From NCBI RefSeq assembly GCF_020982545.1, contig NZ_JAJKLK010000031.1, forward strand, positions 62,001-126,000: a stretch of 64,000 nucleotides of DNA. The letters run 5' to 3'. The stretch is from Streptomyces sp. MNU76 (GTDB taxonomy: Bacteria; Actinomycetota; Actinomycetes; Streptomycetales; Streptomycetaceae). The position numbers and the translations under genes are program-made. Shown here one piece after another: positions 24,503 through 33,413 of the stretch; positions within the stretch are counted from its first letter, which is position 1, and every line of letters starts with the position of its first letter. The notes beneath the pieces are model-generated. The model was not told the origin of the DNA and made no database searches. It saw only the letters and a list, made by a program, of their open reading frames with translations.

Positions 24503-25504
24503 TCAGCCGCCGACCACTCCTGCGTCGATGCGCCGGCCACGCGACGTGTCCACCACGACGGGGATACCGTCCGGGATCCGTCCCTCGAGCCGGTCAAGCA
24601 GAAACTCCACAGGCGGGAGGTCTCCGGGGCTGCGGACGTGGACGTGCATCGTCCGGGAGGTCGCGTCGACACTCGTGACGGACGCGCCCGGCACGCCGGC
24701 GAGCCACTGCTTGGCCGCGTCCTTGGTCCGGCCGGTCCAGGTGTCGAGCAGGAGCGTGACGACGGTGTTGGCCGTCAGTGGAACGAACACGACGACGAAC
24801 AGCAGGATCATGGCGGCATAGGTCCTTCGGGCGGGCCGTCCGGCTGCCTTGTCGGCCTCCACGCCGTAACCGAGCGAGGCGAAGACCACCATGCCCCCGA
24901 AGACCAGGGCGAAGAGGTTCGACACGAACAGCACCAGCGCGCCCAGCGCCAGCCATCCGGACGTCTGCCCAAGGCACACTCCGGCCACCACCAGGGGCGG
25001 GACGAGAGAGATGGCGATCGCGACCCCGGGCAGCACGGCGGCGACGTCCCGACGGGCCAGCGCCACCGCGCCGGCGAAACCGGTCGCCAGAGCGGCGACC
25101 AGGTCCATCAGACCCGGCGACGTACGCGACGAGATCTGGCTGTTGGACAGCAGGTCGTAGTCACCGGGGAGGGCCACGGACATGGCCATCCCGACCGCGA
25201 TCACCAGCAGGCACGCGAGGAGAACGACCCTGGCCGATCCGGTACGGCGGCGCTGCACCGAGCCCAGGGCGATGCCCATGATCGGTGTGGACAGCGGCGC
25301 GATGATCATCGCGCCGATCACGGTGGCCGTCGAGTCCGTGAGCACGCCGCCGGACGCGATGACCGACGACAGCGTCAGCATCGTCCAGAACGCCGAGCGC
25401 TTGGACGCGGTGTCCCCGGACGACAGGTCCAGATCCTCGGTCAGTTCATCCAGCGAGCGGCGCTGGGAGGCCGGCAGAACACGCGCGCGGACTTTGCTGA
25501 TCAT
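24503..25504 (-). CDS. DUF389 membrane protein
   Basis: A 333-residue integral membrane protein. The hydrophobic core carries V-I-G-A-M-I-I-A-P-L-S-T-P-I-M-G and I-A-I-S-L-V-P-P-L, typical of DUF389, with about six membrane spans between residues 40 and 250. A soluble C-terminal part of about 85 residues follows (T-S-V-D-A-T-S-R-T-M-H-V-H-V). Many DUF389 members have an N-terminal soluble domain, which is not seen here. ATG 25504 was chosen; a TTG four codons earlier is possible and neither has good Shine-Dalgarno spacing. The 5' side abuts transposon debris, so the original start may be lost. Function is unknown. Confidence 0.75.
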   Translation of the reverse strand: MISKVRARVLPASQRRSLDELTEDLDLSSGDTASKRSAFWTMLTLSSVIASGGVLTDSTATVIGAMIIAPLSTPIMGIALGSVQRRRTGSARVVLLACLLVIAVGMAMSVALPGDYDLLSNSQISSRTSPGLMDLVAALATGFAGAVALARRDVAAVLPGVAIAISLVPPLVVAGVCLGQTSGWLALGALVLFVSNLFALVFGGMVVFASLGYGVEADKAAGRPARRTYAAMILLFVVVFVPLTANTVVTLLLDTWTGRTKDAAKQWLAGVPGASVTSVDATSRTMHVHVRSPGDLPPVEFLLDRLEGRIPDGIPVVVDTSRGRRIDAGVVGG

Positions 25505-25783
25505 GTCCCCAAACAACCACGATCAGCACGGTTTCGGCGAGCAGGACACAGGCATGCGTATGCGCGAGTCCGCCCACGGATCCGACCGGCGCTCGGTAAG
25601 TAACGTCCTGCTGCGGATCCGCGTCTTCTGCCATGCCGGCCAGTTCCCTACGAGCGCTCGCAGTGCCCTTCGGGGCCGGGTGTCAATGTCCGAAGTCGTC
25701 TGCACGGGTGACCAGCGCGTTCGCAGTCGAGTGCACGGGAAGTTCGGACGAGCTCGACCGTCGCCGACCTCAGCCGACGCGCG

Positions 25784-26335
25784 TGCAGGGAGATGGGCGG
25801 TGAGTTTGTCGTGTCGGCAGGCGGTGATCTCCGAGGTCCGCCCGGGCCGGGCCGCGGAGACCCACAGCAGTCGGCCCCGGTCGTCGGTGAGCGCGATCAC
25901 GAGCAGGCCGTGGCATTTGTTCTTGCCCGAGTAGTTCTTGCGGTTCTCGGCCCCGGTGCGCCGCCGGGTACGTATCACCGAGCCGTCCAGCAGCACCACC
26001 CCGCCACCCTTTCGGGCGATCTTCTTCAGCGCGCGGTCCAGGCGCGGGGCGCGGGCGGCCAGCAGACCCACGACCTCCCGCACCCACCGGGTGACGGTGG
26101 TGCGGTGTATCCCGTTGCCGCCTGCCAGGTCGCCTGGCCGCTGGTCACAGCGCAGCACCGCCAGCACGATACCGGCGATCTTCCCCGCGGGCAGGGCCCG
26201 CCACCGGGAGCCGATCTTCTTGAAGTGGCCGCGTAACAGGTCGGCGAGCCAGTTCAGGGTGGCACTCGACAGCGGCAGGCGGGCGGTGTGGACAAGGCCG
26301 TCAGGGCCCTCGACGGGATGGTTGTTTTTCTTCAC
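25784..26335 (-). pseudogene. IS5-family transposase, 3' truncated
   Basis: Starts M-K-K-N-N-H-P-V-E-G at 26335. It reads as an IS5-type DDE_Tnp_4 transposase: H-R-T-T-V-T-R-W-V-R-E helix-turn-helix, first catalytic Asp in V-V-L-L-D-G-S-V-I at about 118, then C-H-G-L-L-V-I-A-L-T-D-D-R-G and A-A-R-P-G-R-T-S-E-I-T. Homology stops near residue 184 (25784), before the final Glu region, and the frame continues as unrelated sequence to 25523. About a third of the protein is gone, so it is inactive. Confidence 0.8.
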
Positions 26336-26400
26336 ACCAAACTCAACTGCCGTCGGGGGCTCGCCGGTTACGCTCTCTTGCCACCCCCGGTCCGGTGCTG

Positions 26401-26661
26401 CTACAGGCGTGCGGTGAACTTCCCGTCGGGCCGTTTGTGCAGCCAGCCGCGATCGGCGAGCTTGGTCATCTTCGCCTGCAGCGGTTCCAGCTTCCCGCGT
26501 ACCCCCACCTCAAGCCCCAGTTCCTCACCCACTAACTTGACCTGCACCGCCCCTCCGGCGGCCCGCACGATCGCCAGGATCCGGCGGTAGTCGGCGGGCA
26601 GCGCGGCCTCGTCGCCGGTCTCACCGCGGTGCGGGATCAGCAGCACCGCACGCCCCGCCAC
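26401..26661 (-). CDS. transposon-associated hypothetical protein, C-terminal half
   Basis: An 86-residue frame, A-G-R-A-V-L-L-I-P-H-R-G-E at the start, then R-I-L-A-I-V-R-A-A-G-G, G-E-E-L-G-L-E-V and K-M-T-K-L-A-D-R-G-W-L, resembling a winged-helix domain. It is in the same frame as the gene upstream and begins with GTG directly after that gene's TAG stop. In Streptomyces these two halves usually form one protein of about 150 residues near transposable elements (recalled, not searched). It may be a pseudogene, or two peptides made by stop-restart. Confidence 0.55.
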   Translation of the reverse strand: MAGRAVLLIPHRGETGDEAALPADYRRILAIVRAAGGAVQVKLVGEELGLEVGVRGKLEPLQAKMTKLADRGWLHKRPDGKFTARL

Positions 26662-26853
26662 CTACGCTTTCGCCGGAACCGCCTCAGCAACCTCGGTAAC
26701 GGCCCGGTCCTGTTCGGCCAGCAGGTTCAGCACCCGCTCGGCGACCAGCAGTTCCTCCCGCTCGACCTGAACCTCCCGCAGCTGCTTGGCCAACTCCTCA
26801 GCGAGCGCGTCCAGTTCGCTCCGGCGAGCGATGATCCGCTCCAGGTCTCCCAT
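26662..26853 (-). CDS. transposon-associated hypothetical protein, N-terminal coiled-coil half
   Basis: A 63-residue frame starting M-G-D-L-E-R-I-I-A-R-R, almost wholly coiled coil (E-L-A-K-Q-L-R-E-V-Q-V-E-R-E-E-L-L-V-A). It ends A-V-P-A-K-A followed by TAG. ATG 26853 has GGAGG about nine bases upstream. The frame continues without any shift into the winged-helix half at 26661, so the TAG looks like a single amber mutation splitting one gene. Confidence 0.55.
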   Translation of the reverse strand: MGDLERIIARRSELDALAEELAKQLREVQVEREELLVAERVLNLLAEQDRAVTEVAEAVPAKA

Positions 26854-27062
26854 ACCCCGCACCCTCCGGCGACCTCACTGCGTACCGACCCGGTCACGGA
26901 TCGTAGGAGCGGTCCCGCGACGAGCGCAGCGGAACCCGGGAACCGCCTCAGCCGACAGGGCAGACGATCTTCACCATGGACACCCGCTACCGACCAGCAC
27001 GAGCACGGCAACTCGCCCGCACACCAGCCCACCTCACCTGCACGTTTCACGATGCATGGGTC

Positions 27063-28937
27063 TCACTCATCCACTTTTGCAGTGGCGTCGGAAGTCAGAC
27101 GGATGTCTGCGAGGACGTCAAGACCGGTGCCGGTGGACAGCCAGGCACGCGGGTCGGAACGCTTGATCTTCTTGGACGGGGTGTAGGTGAGGGCGCGTAC
27201 GAAGACCAAGCGGGTCAGCTGGGCCCATGCGCCGATCCGCTCGTCGACCAGAGCGCGCAGTTCTCGGGCCAGGTGGTGCGGGGCGAGGTCGGTGTCGTCG
27301 CGCTGGACGACGAAGGCGACCGGGACTTGGGTGTAGAAGCCGTCCGGGGCGGCGACGACCGCGCAGCGCTTGACGGACGGGTGCGCACCGATGACGTGCT
27401 CGACATCGAGGCCGGACAGGCTGTCGCCGCCGACGTTGATGATGTCGTCAGTGCGGCCCGCGATCCACAGGTAGCCGTCCTCGTCGAGGTGGCCGGCGTC
27501 GGAGGTGTCGTAATGGCCGGGGAAGTTCCTGAGGTAGGTGTCGGCGAACCGCTCGTCGTCGTTCCACAGCGTGGTCAGGCAGCCGGGCGGCAGCGGCAGC
27601 CGGACGGTGACGTGGCCCTGCTCCCCAGCCGGGAGCGGGCATCCGTCCTCGTCGAGGATCTCGACCTGGTAACCGGGCAGCGGCCGGGCCACGGAGCCGG
27701 GCTTGACCGGCAGCAGGCCGAGGCCCAGGCAGTTGGACGCGATCGGCCAGCCGGTCTCGGTCTGCCACCAGTTGTCGACGACGGGGCAGCCGAAGAACGC
27801 GCCGATCCAGTCCATCAGCTCCGGCTCGACCCGTTCGCTGGCCAGGAACACCGCGCGCAGCGGTGAGCCACCGGACCCGAACGGCCGGTCCTCCAGGGAC
27901 GCCGTGCGGATGCGGCGCAGTGTCATGGGCGTTGAGAACAGCACGCTGACGCCGTACTCGGCGATGATCCGCGGGAACGCCGACGGGTCGGGCGTGTCGA
28001 CCGGAGACCCTTCGTAGACGACGGTCGTGGCCCCGGTGACGAGCGCCCCGTACACGGTGAACGAGTGGCCCATCACCCAGCCGGGGTGGGAGTCGGTCCA
28101 GAACACGTCGCCCGCCCGGACGCCGAAGACGTTCTCGACGGCCCAGCGCAGCGCGGTCAGGTAGCCGCCGGTGTCCCGCGTGACGGCCTTCGGGCGGGAC
28201 GTCGATCCGGAGGTGTACAGCAGATAGAGAGGGTGCGCCGATGGCACGGGGACGGGCCGCGGCCCGGTCGCGGTAGAGGTGGCGATCAGGTCGTGCCAGT
28301 CGAGGTCTCGGCCGGGCACCGGCGTCCACCGGCCGGCTTGAGGGCGCTGAAGCACCACGCAGTGCTGCGGCCGGTGGTCGGCCTGGGCGAGGGCGGCCTC
28401 GAGCAGCGGCTGGTAGACGATGGCGTCCGGGCCGTCGAAACCGCCGGACGCGGTGAGGATGGCCGCCGGGCGGGCGTCGTCGATGCGGTCGCGCAGCACG
28501 GCGACGGGTACCGAGGTGACGACAACCGAGTGAGTGAGGCCGAGCCGGGCGCAGGCAAGCATGGCCACGACGGTCTGCGGCGCGGCCGGCATGAAGATCA
28601 AGACGGTATCGTCGGCGGCCAGTCCGAGGCCATCGAGGGCCCCGGCGAACGCGACCACCTCGTCGTGCAAGCGACGGTAGGAGTAGGCGTCCTTGGTGCC
28701 GGTCTGCGGGCTGTCGAATATGAGCGCGGTGGCCTCGCCCCGGCCCTCGGCGAGATGGACGTCCAGGCAGTTCTCGGCCGCGTTGATCATTCCACCGGGG
28801 AACCAGCGGTAGAACGCGGCACCAGTGGCGTCCAGGGCCTTGTCCGGGGTCTGCGCCCAGGTGAGCCGGGCCGCCTGGGATTCCCAGAAGCCCTCGGGGT
28901 CGGCCGACCATTCGCTCCGTATGTCCTCGAACTGCAT
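27063..28937 (-). CDS. propionyl-CoA synthetase-like AMP-forming acyl-CoA synthetase
   Basis: A 624-residue ANL-superfamily enzyme expected to activate a short carboxylic acid with ATP and CoA. N-terminal features match PrpE: G-G-M-I-N-A-A-E-N-C-L-D-V-H, then A-L-I-F-D-S-P-Q-T-G-T-K. The AMP-binding P-loop reads L-Y-T-S-G-S-T-S-R-P-K, and further motifs are W-W-Q-T-E-T-G-W-P-I and W-I-A-G-R-T-D-D-I-I-N-V-G-G. The C-terminal lysine region reads T-P-S-K-K-I-K-R instead of the usual S-G-K type, so substrate or regulation by lysine acetylation may differ. It is the only long intact metabolic gene in the island. The ATG at 28937 has only a weak ribosome site. Confidence 0.85.
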   Translation of the reverse strand: MQFEDIRSEWSADPEGFWESQAARLTWAQTPDKALDATGAAFYRWFPGGMINAAENCLDVHLAEGRGEATALIFDSPQTGTKDAYSYRRLHDEVVAFAGALDGLGLAADDTVLIFMPAAPQTVVAMLACARLGLTHSVVVTSVPVAVLRDRIDDARPAAILTASGGFDGPDAIVYQPLLEAALAQADHRPQHCVVLQRPQAGRWTPVPGRDLDWHDLIATSTATGPRPVPVPSAHPLYLLYTSGSTSRPKAVTRDTGGYLTALRWAVENVFGVRAGDVFWTDSHPGWVMGHSFTVYGALVTGATTVVYEGSPVDTPDPSAFPRIIAEYGVSVLFSTPMTLRRIRTASLEDRPFGSGGSPLRAVFLASERVEPELMDWIGAFFGCPVVDNWWQTETGWPIASNCLGLGLLPVKPGSVARPLPGYQVEILDEDGCPLPAGEQGHVTVRLPLPPGCLTTLWNDDERFADTYLRNFPGHYDTSDAGHLDEDGYLWIAGRTDDIINVGGDSLSGLDVEHVIGAHPSVKRCAVVAAPDGFYTQVPVAFVVQRDDTDLAPHHLARELRALVDERIGAWAQLTRLVFVRALTYTPSKKIKRSDPRAWLSTGTGLDVLADIRLTSDATAKVDE

Positions 28938-29432
28938 TTCTCGGCTCTCTCGTAGTGCGGTTGCGACATCATGCACGTGCCTGGCACAACTGGATCGGCC
29001 CTGGATGGAAACCCAGACACCGGCTCCTCGGGCAGGACCTGTTCGATCGTCGGTCATGCCGTCGGCCCGCCGCTTGGTGGAACTCTGAGGGCTTCCTCAG
29101 GAAGAGCTGAGGGGGGACCGGCCGGTGGGATCACGTCGGCGAAGGAGGCCGGCAGCGACCAGACGGTTGTCCGCGTTGGGCAAGCTGGCCGGGCACTGTC
29201 ACAGCCCGTTCAGATCAACCCACGTGCGTCTCCAGACGACTCGGCCGAGTCCCGCCCGGCTGCCTCCCGCTCCGCGTGCGCAGACAGCGTGGTTCTGTCG
29301 ACGGGATCCGACACCACTTGTCGCTCAGGGTCGAGAACGCCTTGTCTCGCCGGAGGGCGATGTCTGTGAGTTCTGGCAACGCTTGAGGGGCTGCGGTGGG
29401 AGCATGGACGTGCTCTGCGGGATGAGGCTGCG
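28938..29432. other. intergenic region upstream of the CoA synthetase and IS21 remnant
   Basis: No intact gene is seen. A small hairpin CTGAGG-GCTT-CCTCAG lies at about 29085-29100. The segment 29290-29432, immediately before the istA start, is probably the left end of an IS21-type element, but its terminal repeat could not be defined. Confidence 0.4.
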
Positions 29433-29564
29433 ATGGCGCCACCGAAGTCCAAGCTCGACTTGTACGCGGCGATCCGCCGTGACGCCCGGGCAGGGATGTC
29501 GTACCGGGCCTTGATGCGTGAGTACGGGTTGGGTCCTGGGAAGTGGTGTACGGGTTGGACCTGA
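29433..29564 (+). pseudogene. IS21-family istA, N-terminal stub
   Basis: Begins M-A-P-P-K-S-K-L-D-L-Y-A-A-I-R-R-D-A-R-A and continues G-M-S-Y-R-A-L-M-R-E-Y, the helix-turn-helix start of IstA transposases. Homology ends after about 34 codons, where IS256-type sequence takes over. It is best explained as an IS21 element cut by a second insertion. Confidence 0.75.
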
Positions 29565-29660
29565 TCCGGGGGTTTGCTCCGGCATCGGGCTGATGCCCGC
29601 ATAGACGAACGGCCACCGGCTGATCTTCGAAGTGTCGAAGCCTCGAAGGAGATCAGCACG

Positions 29661-30119
29661 ATGACCGCACCTGACAGCCTGCCCCTGCCCGCCCTCGCGG
29701 AGGACAACCTTGCCGCGGCGAGTCCCGATCTGCTCCGCGCGATGATCAAGACGTTTGCCGACGCACTCATGTCCGCTGAGGCCGACGCCCTCTGCGGAGC
29801 CGAGTACGGGCAGGTCAGCGACGAACGCGTCAACCACCGCAACGGCTACCGCCCGCGCGAGCGGGACACCAGGGCCGGCACCGTCGAACTCGCCGTCCCC
29901 AAGCTGCGGCAGGGCAGCTACTTCCCGCACTGGCTCCTCGAACGGCGCCGCCGGGCCGAGCCGGCCCTGATCTCAGTGGTCGCCACCGCCTACCTGCTCG
30001 GTGTCTCCACCCGCCGGGTCGAGAAGCTCGCCGAGTCCCTCGGCGTCACCCAGCTGTCGAAGTCCCAGGTCAGCGCGATGGCCAAGCACCTTGACGAACG
30101 GAGAGCCCGTAGGGCTGGC
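29661..30119 (+). pseudogene. IS256-family (Mutator) transposase, 3' truncated
   Basis: About 150 codons of a Mutator-type transposase: L-L-R-A-M-I-K-T-F-A-D-A-L-M-S-A-E-A-D-A, then H-R-N-G-Y-R-P-R, T-V-E-L-A-V-P-K-L-R-Q-G-S-Y-F-P and K-S-Q-V-S-A-M-A-K. The usual first catalytic Asp (in the D-G-T region) and all later sequence are missing. At about 30119 the frame enters unrelated sequence next to the PRC-barrel operon. Confidence 0.8.
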
Positions 30120-30153
30120 GCGCACTTCGGTTGCTGCCCGGGGTGCCGGCGGG

Positions 30154-30585
30154 TCAGGGGGTGGCGACGATGACGGCGTAGCTGCCGGCGCCGAGGAGGC
30201 GTTCGCCTTCGACGTCCTGACCGGCGAGGATGAGGCGTTGGATGTGGCCGGTGGTTTCGTCGAACTCGATGTCCTGCAGCGTGCCGAGGTCGTGCCCGGT
30301 TTCGGTCAGGACGCGTTTGCCGAGCGGGTCGTGCTTCTTGTCCGCAGGGGTCTTGGTGTCGTCCTCGGTCTGGATGTCGTCGGCTGAGCGGACGGTGATG
30401 GCGTCCGGCCCGAATGCCTGGACATGGTTCCAGGTGACGAGGGTGCCGGGGTTTTTGGTCTTCACGCGGAGGGCGGCGATGCGGGCGGGTGAGACGGTGA
30501 TGGCGAGCCCGGTGACGGTGGCGAGGGTCTCGGCGGTGGACAGGCCGACGATGTCGCGGCCCTTGGCCTGGCTGAAGAGCGGCAT
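30154..30585 (-). CDS. PRC-barrel domain protein (downstream copy)
   Basis: A 143-residue protein made of two PRC-barrel-like halves: M-P-L-F-S-Q-A-K-G-R-D-I-V-G-L at the start and P-L-G-K-R-V-L-T-E-T-G-H-D-L-G-T-L near residue 92. PRC barrels occur in RimM and in photosynthetic reaction-centre subunits and usually bind proteins or RNA. ATG 30585 is preferred over the GTG at 30591 because GGAGG then lies seven bases upstream. It follows the other PRC gene by two bases in a three-gene operon. Confidence 0.75.
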   Translation of the reverse strand: MPLFSQAKGRDIVGLSTAETLATVTGLAITVSPARIAALRVKTKNPGTLVTWNHVQAFGPDAITVRSADDIQTEDDTKTPADKKHDPLGKRVLTETGHDLGTLQDIEFDETTGHIQRLILAGQDVEGERLLGAGSYAVIVATP

Positions 30586-30587
30586 CG

Positions 30588-31151
30588 TCACGCCTCCCCT
30601 TCGAGGCGGGTGCGCAGTCCGCGGGCTGCTTCAGGGAACCCGGCCAGGTCTCCGGCGGTGAATTCGCCGGTGGCGTCGGGGACGAGGACCATCTCGCCGG
30701 AGACGGCGACGGGCTTGACCACGGGCAGCAGGACCCGCTGGTGGCCGCGGCCGGCAGCCTCGAGCTCGTAGCCGGCCACGGCGGGCGTGCGTCCGGTCTC
30801 GATGATGACGTCGACGATCTTGCCGAGGTCGGTGCCGCCGTCGGTCATGGCCCGGGCACCGAGGACGTTGCCGCCGCCGGCAGCGGTGAGGTCCTTGGAC
30901 GTCTGGTCGTCCTCGGCGAGTGCGTCCTCGTTCCGGATCATCACCGCGTCCGGGCCGAGCGCGTGCACCTTGTTCCACGGCAGGTCCCGCTTGAGGGGAC
31001 CCGACAGCAGACCGCGCCCGCTGAGGGTGAAACAGCGCACGCTGCCGCGGGCGGTGTCGAAGACGATGTCCTTGACCTGGGCCACGTCCTCGCCGCCGAG
31101 GGTCACCACCGGCAGCTTGGCGATCTCACTTGCCCGCATGTATCCGGTCAT
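30588..31151 (-). CDS. PRC-barrel domain protein (upstream copy)
   Basis: A 187-residue protein: M-R-A-S-E-I-A-K-L-P-V-V-T-L-G-G-E-D-V-A-Q-V at the start, then N-V-L-G-A-R-A-M-T-D-G-G-T-D-L-G-K-I near residue 97, a repeated PRC-barrel arrangement like its downstream neighbour. A C-terminal addition of about 40 residues is present. Its ATG (31151) overlaps the TGA of the small membrane-protein gene as ATGA, so translation is coupled. A stress or envelope role is only a guess. Confidence 0.75.
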   Translation of the reverse strand: MTGYMRASEIAKLPVVTLGGEDVAQVKDIVFDTARGSVRCFTLSGRGLLSGPLKRDLPWNKVHALGPDAVMIRNEDALAEDDQTSKDLTAAGGGNVLGARAMTDGGTDLGKIVDVIIETGRTPAVAGYELEAAGRGHQRVLLPVVKPVAVSGEMVLVPDATGEFTAGDLAGFPEAARGLRTRLEGEA

Positions 31152-31297
31152 GACCCAGTCCTGTCGCCGCCGCCCCGGCGCGGGCGCCTGCCCGCGATGA
31201 CCCCGCCGCCGCGCCGCCGCGCCTGGATTCCCAGCGCCGAGACGGCGCACACCGCCACGACCGCCAGGGCGATGACGAGCCAGATCCACCACTCCAT
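31148..31297 (-). CDS. 49-residue single-span membrane protein
   Basis: Starts M-E-W-W-I-W-L-V-I-A-L-A-V-V-A-V-C-A-V-S-A-L, a clean N-terminal membrane span, followed by an Arg/Gly-rich cytoplasmic tail. GGGAGG lies about nine bases before the ATG at 31297. It is the first gene of the PRC operon and could anchor the PRC proteins at the membrane. Confidence 0.65.
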   Translation of the reverse strand: MEWWIWLVIALAVVAVCAVSALGIQARRRGGGVIAGRRPRRGGGDRTGS

Positions 31298-31483
31298 CTG
31301 CGCCGACCTCCCGTACCCGCGCCCCTGATCCCAGTATCCGCCGCCACGGACAGCGCTGCACCCGCCAGACACCACCGAGTACTGGGGAAGACGCGTGCGG
31401 CCCGAAGGGCGATCATGGGGTATTGACGTGCGGCGGCATCAGGGCTACCTGCCGATCGCCGACCACGGCCTGGTCGGTGACGG

Positions 31484-31750
31484 GAAGAGCTGCGCGCCTT
31501 CCAGGTGGTGCACGCGACCGTCTTCGGTTTCCTGCTGGCCGCGCTGCGGCTGCACACCGTCTCCATCTGGCCCCTGGCGCTGCTCCACGCGCTGAGCAAC
31601 TGGACCAACTCCAATAGCCCTGGTGAGCTCCCGGTGTGGTGGGAAGTCGCGCGCCTGCTGGCGCTCACTGGCTATGGCACCGTGCTCGTACGCATGAGCA
31701 CCCGGGAGCGTGCTCTGTCGCTCACGGCCTGTCGGCCGGATCCTGTGTGA
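31484..31750 (+). pseudogene. CPBP intramembrane metalloprotease, C-terminal fragment
   Basis: About 85 codons read V-H-A-T-V-F-G-F-L-L-A-A-L-R-L-H-T, then P-L-A-L-L-H-A-L-S-N-W-T-N, the last membrane spans and terminal His/Asn motif of CPBP-family proteases. The N-terminal two thirds, with the EExxxR motif, are missing or scrambled. Confidence 0.65.
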
Positions 31751-31865
31751 GTCGGCTGTCGGCCGTGAGGGGCGAAGCTCTCGGCCGACGCGAGCCGACC
31801 GCCGCCCGGACCTGACCGCGGACGGCGAGTCAAGAAGGAAAGTTCCGCGGTTGTCTGTGATTGTC

Positions 31866-32755
31866 ATGTCGCAAGGACCGCTTACCGCTCTGGTCGCGGC
31901 GGGCATCGGCGGGGTGCTGTATCTGGCGGACGCAGCGCGGGTGATCAGGCAGTACGAGCCGGGGGGGGCGTACTGCGTTTCGGCCGCTTGACGGGCTCGG
32001 TCCGTGGGCGGGGGTTCACCATGGTCGTCCCCGGGATCGACCGGCTGCGCAAGGTGAACATGCAGATCGTCACGATGCCGGTGCCAGCACAGGACGGCAT
32101 CAGCCGGGACAACGTGACCGAGCGGGTGGACGCGGTGATCTACTTCAAGGTCGTCGGCCCGGTGGACGCGATCATCCGCGTGGAGGACTACCGGTTCGCC
32201 GTCTCGCAGATGGCGCAGACCTCGCTGCGCTCGATCCTGGGCAAGTCCAACCTCGACGAACTGCTTCCAACCGGGAGAAGCTCAACCAGGGCCTGGAACT
32301 GATGATGGACAGTCCGGCCGTCGAGTGGGGCGTGACCATCGACCGGGTCGAGATCAAGGACGTTTCCCTGCCCGAGGGCATGAAGCGTTCCATGGCGGCA
32401 GGCGGAGGCCGACGGGGAACGGCGTTCCCGCCTGATCAACGCGGATGCCGAGCTGCAGGCGTCCAGGAAGCTCGTCCAGGCCGCTACGGCCATGTCCGAA
32501 CAGCCCGTCGCCCTCCGTCTGCGGCTCCTGCAGACCGTCGTGGCCGTGGCCGCCGAGAAGGACTCCACCCTGATCCAGCCCTTCCCCGTCGAACTCCTGC
32601 GCTTCCTCGAACGCGCCGGGGAGCACCACCAGAACCAGATCCCACAGCCGTCCCGTCCGGCAACGACGCGGGGCACGGGCAGTCCGGCGGGCGGCGAGTC
32701 CGTGGTCTCTGCCCAGCCGTCTCTCGCGGGAGCGTCTGAGGCGGTGGCGAGCTGA
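31866..32755 (+). pseudogene. SPFH/band-7 (slipin) protein with three frameshifts
   Basis: Four consecutive frame segments together make one slipin-type SPFH protein. Segment 1 is an N-terminal membrane span ending A-A-R-V-I-R-Q-Y-E. Segment 2 is R-F-G-R-L-T-G-S-V-R-G-R-G-F through R-S-I-L-G-K-S-N-L-D-E-L-L. Segment 3 is E-K-L-N-Q-G-L-E-L-M-M-D-S-P. Segment 4 is A-E-L-Q-A-S-R-K-L-V-Q-A through P-F-P-V-E-L-L-R-F-L-E. Breaks lie at the G8 run near 31963-31970, near 32267 and near 32397. Three breaks mean a genuine pseudogene or a very poor local sequence. Confidence 0.8.
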
Positions 32756-32955
32756 CCGGCTGGCATCGCCGCGAGCGGCACCGACGCGCGGGACAAGCCC
32801 GCTCCGGTCGGCCACCGCCACCTGTGGCGATGGCCGACGTGCACTCGGCACCCACGGCACGGCCCTGGCTGGCCGGTGTTCGTGCGGACGAACCTGTCGC
32901 GAAGGGCGAAACTGGGAGCATGCCCGGCACCTCGCACACAGGGAGGTGGATTGGA

Positions 32956-33291
32956 ATGGATGAGGGACCCGCGCTGTCACCTCACGAACGCAAGATCCTG
33001 GCGGACATCGAGCAGAGCCTGGACTCCGACGTCGAACTCCAGCGCACGCTGCGCACACGGTCCCGGCTGCACGCCATCGCGCGGCGTCCCCTCGCGGCGG
33101 GAATCCTGTGCACCCCGGCCGTGCTCTGCCTCGGTCTGCTGCTGGCCGCTGCGGCGACGTCGTCCCCCGTGCTGATCTGGTGTTTCGCCCTCGCCTGGGT
33201 GTCACTGCTCGCCGCCGCGGCCCTGTTCCTGCGGGGCTGGTACCGCAACCGGAGAACACGTGAGGGCGGCACGCCTCCCGATCGGCGGTAG
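32956..33291 (+). CDS. DUF3040 family membrane protein
   Basis: A 111-residue protein with the DUF3040 opening L-S-P-H-E-R-K-I-L-A-D-I-E-Q-S-L, a charged stretch D-V-E-L-Q-R-T-L-R-T-R, then two hydrophobic spans at about 47-65 and 70-90 and a basic tail. ATG 32956 has an AGGTGG ribosome site. Function is unknown. It is one of few intact genes in the right half of the element. Confidence 0.75.
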   Translation: MDEGPALSPHERKILADIEQSLDSDVELQRTLRTRSRLHAIARRPLAAGILCTPAVLCLGLLLAAAATSSPVLIWCFALAWVSLLAAAALFLRGWYRNRRTREGGTPPDRR

Positions 33292-33413
33292 CGGCACGCC
33301 TGCCGGTACGGCGCCGCTGTGCTCGGCGAGTCAACGGTGGCCCACGCGCAAGGAGCCCGTCAGAGCGCCCGCCGCGGCGGCGCCAGCGGGCGGCAGTCGG
33401 AAGGCGCTGCGTC

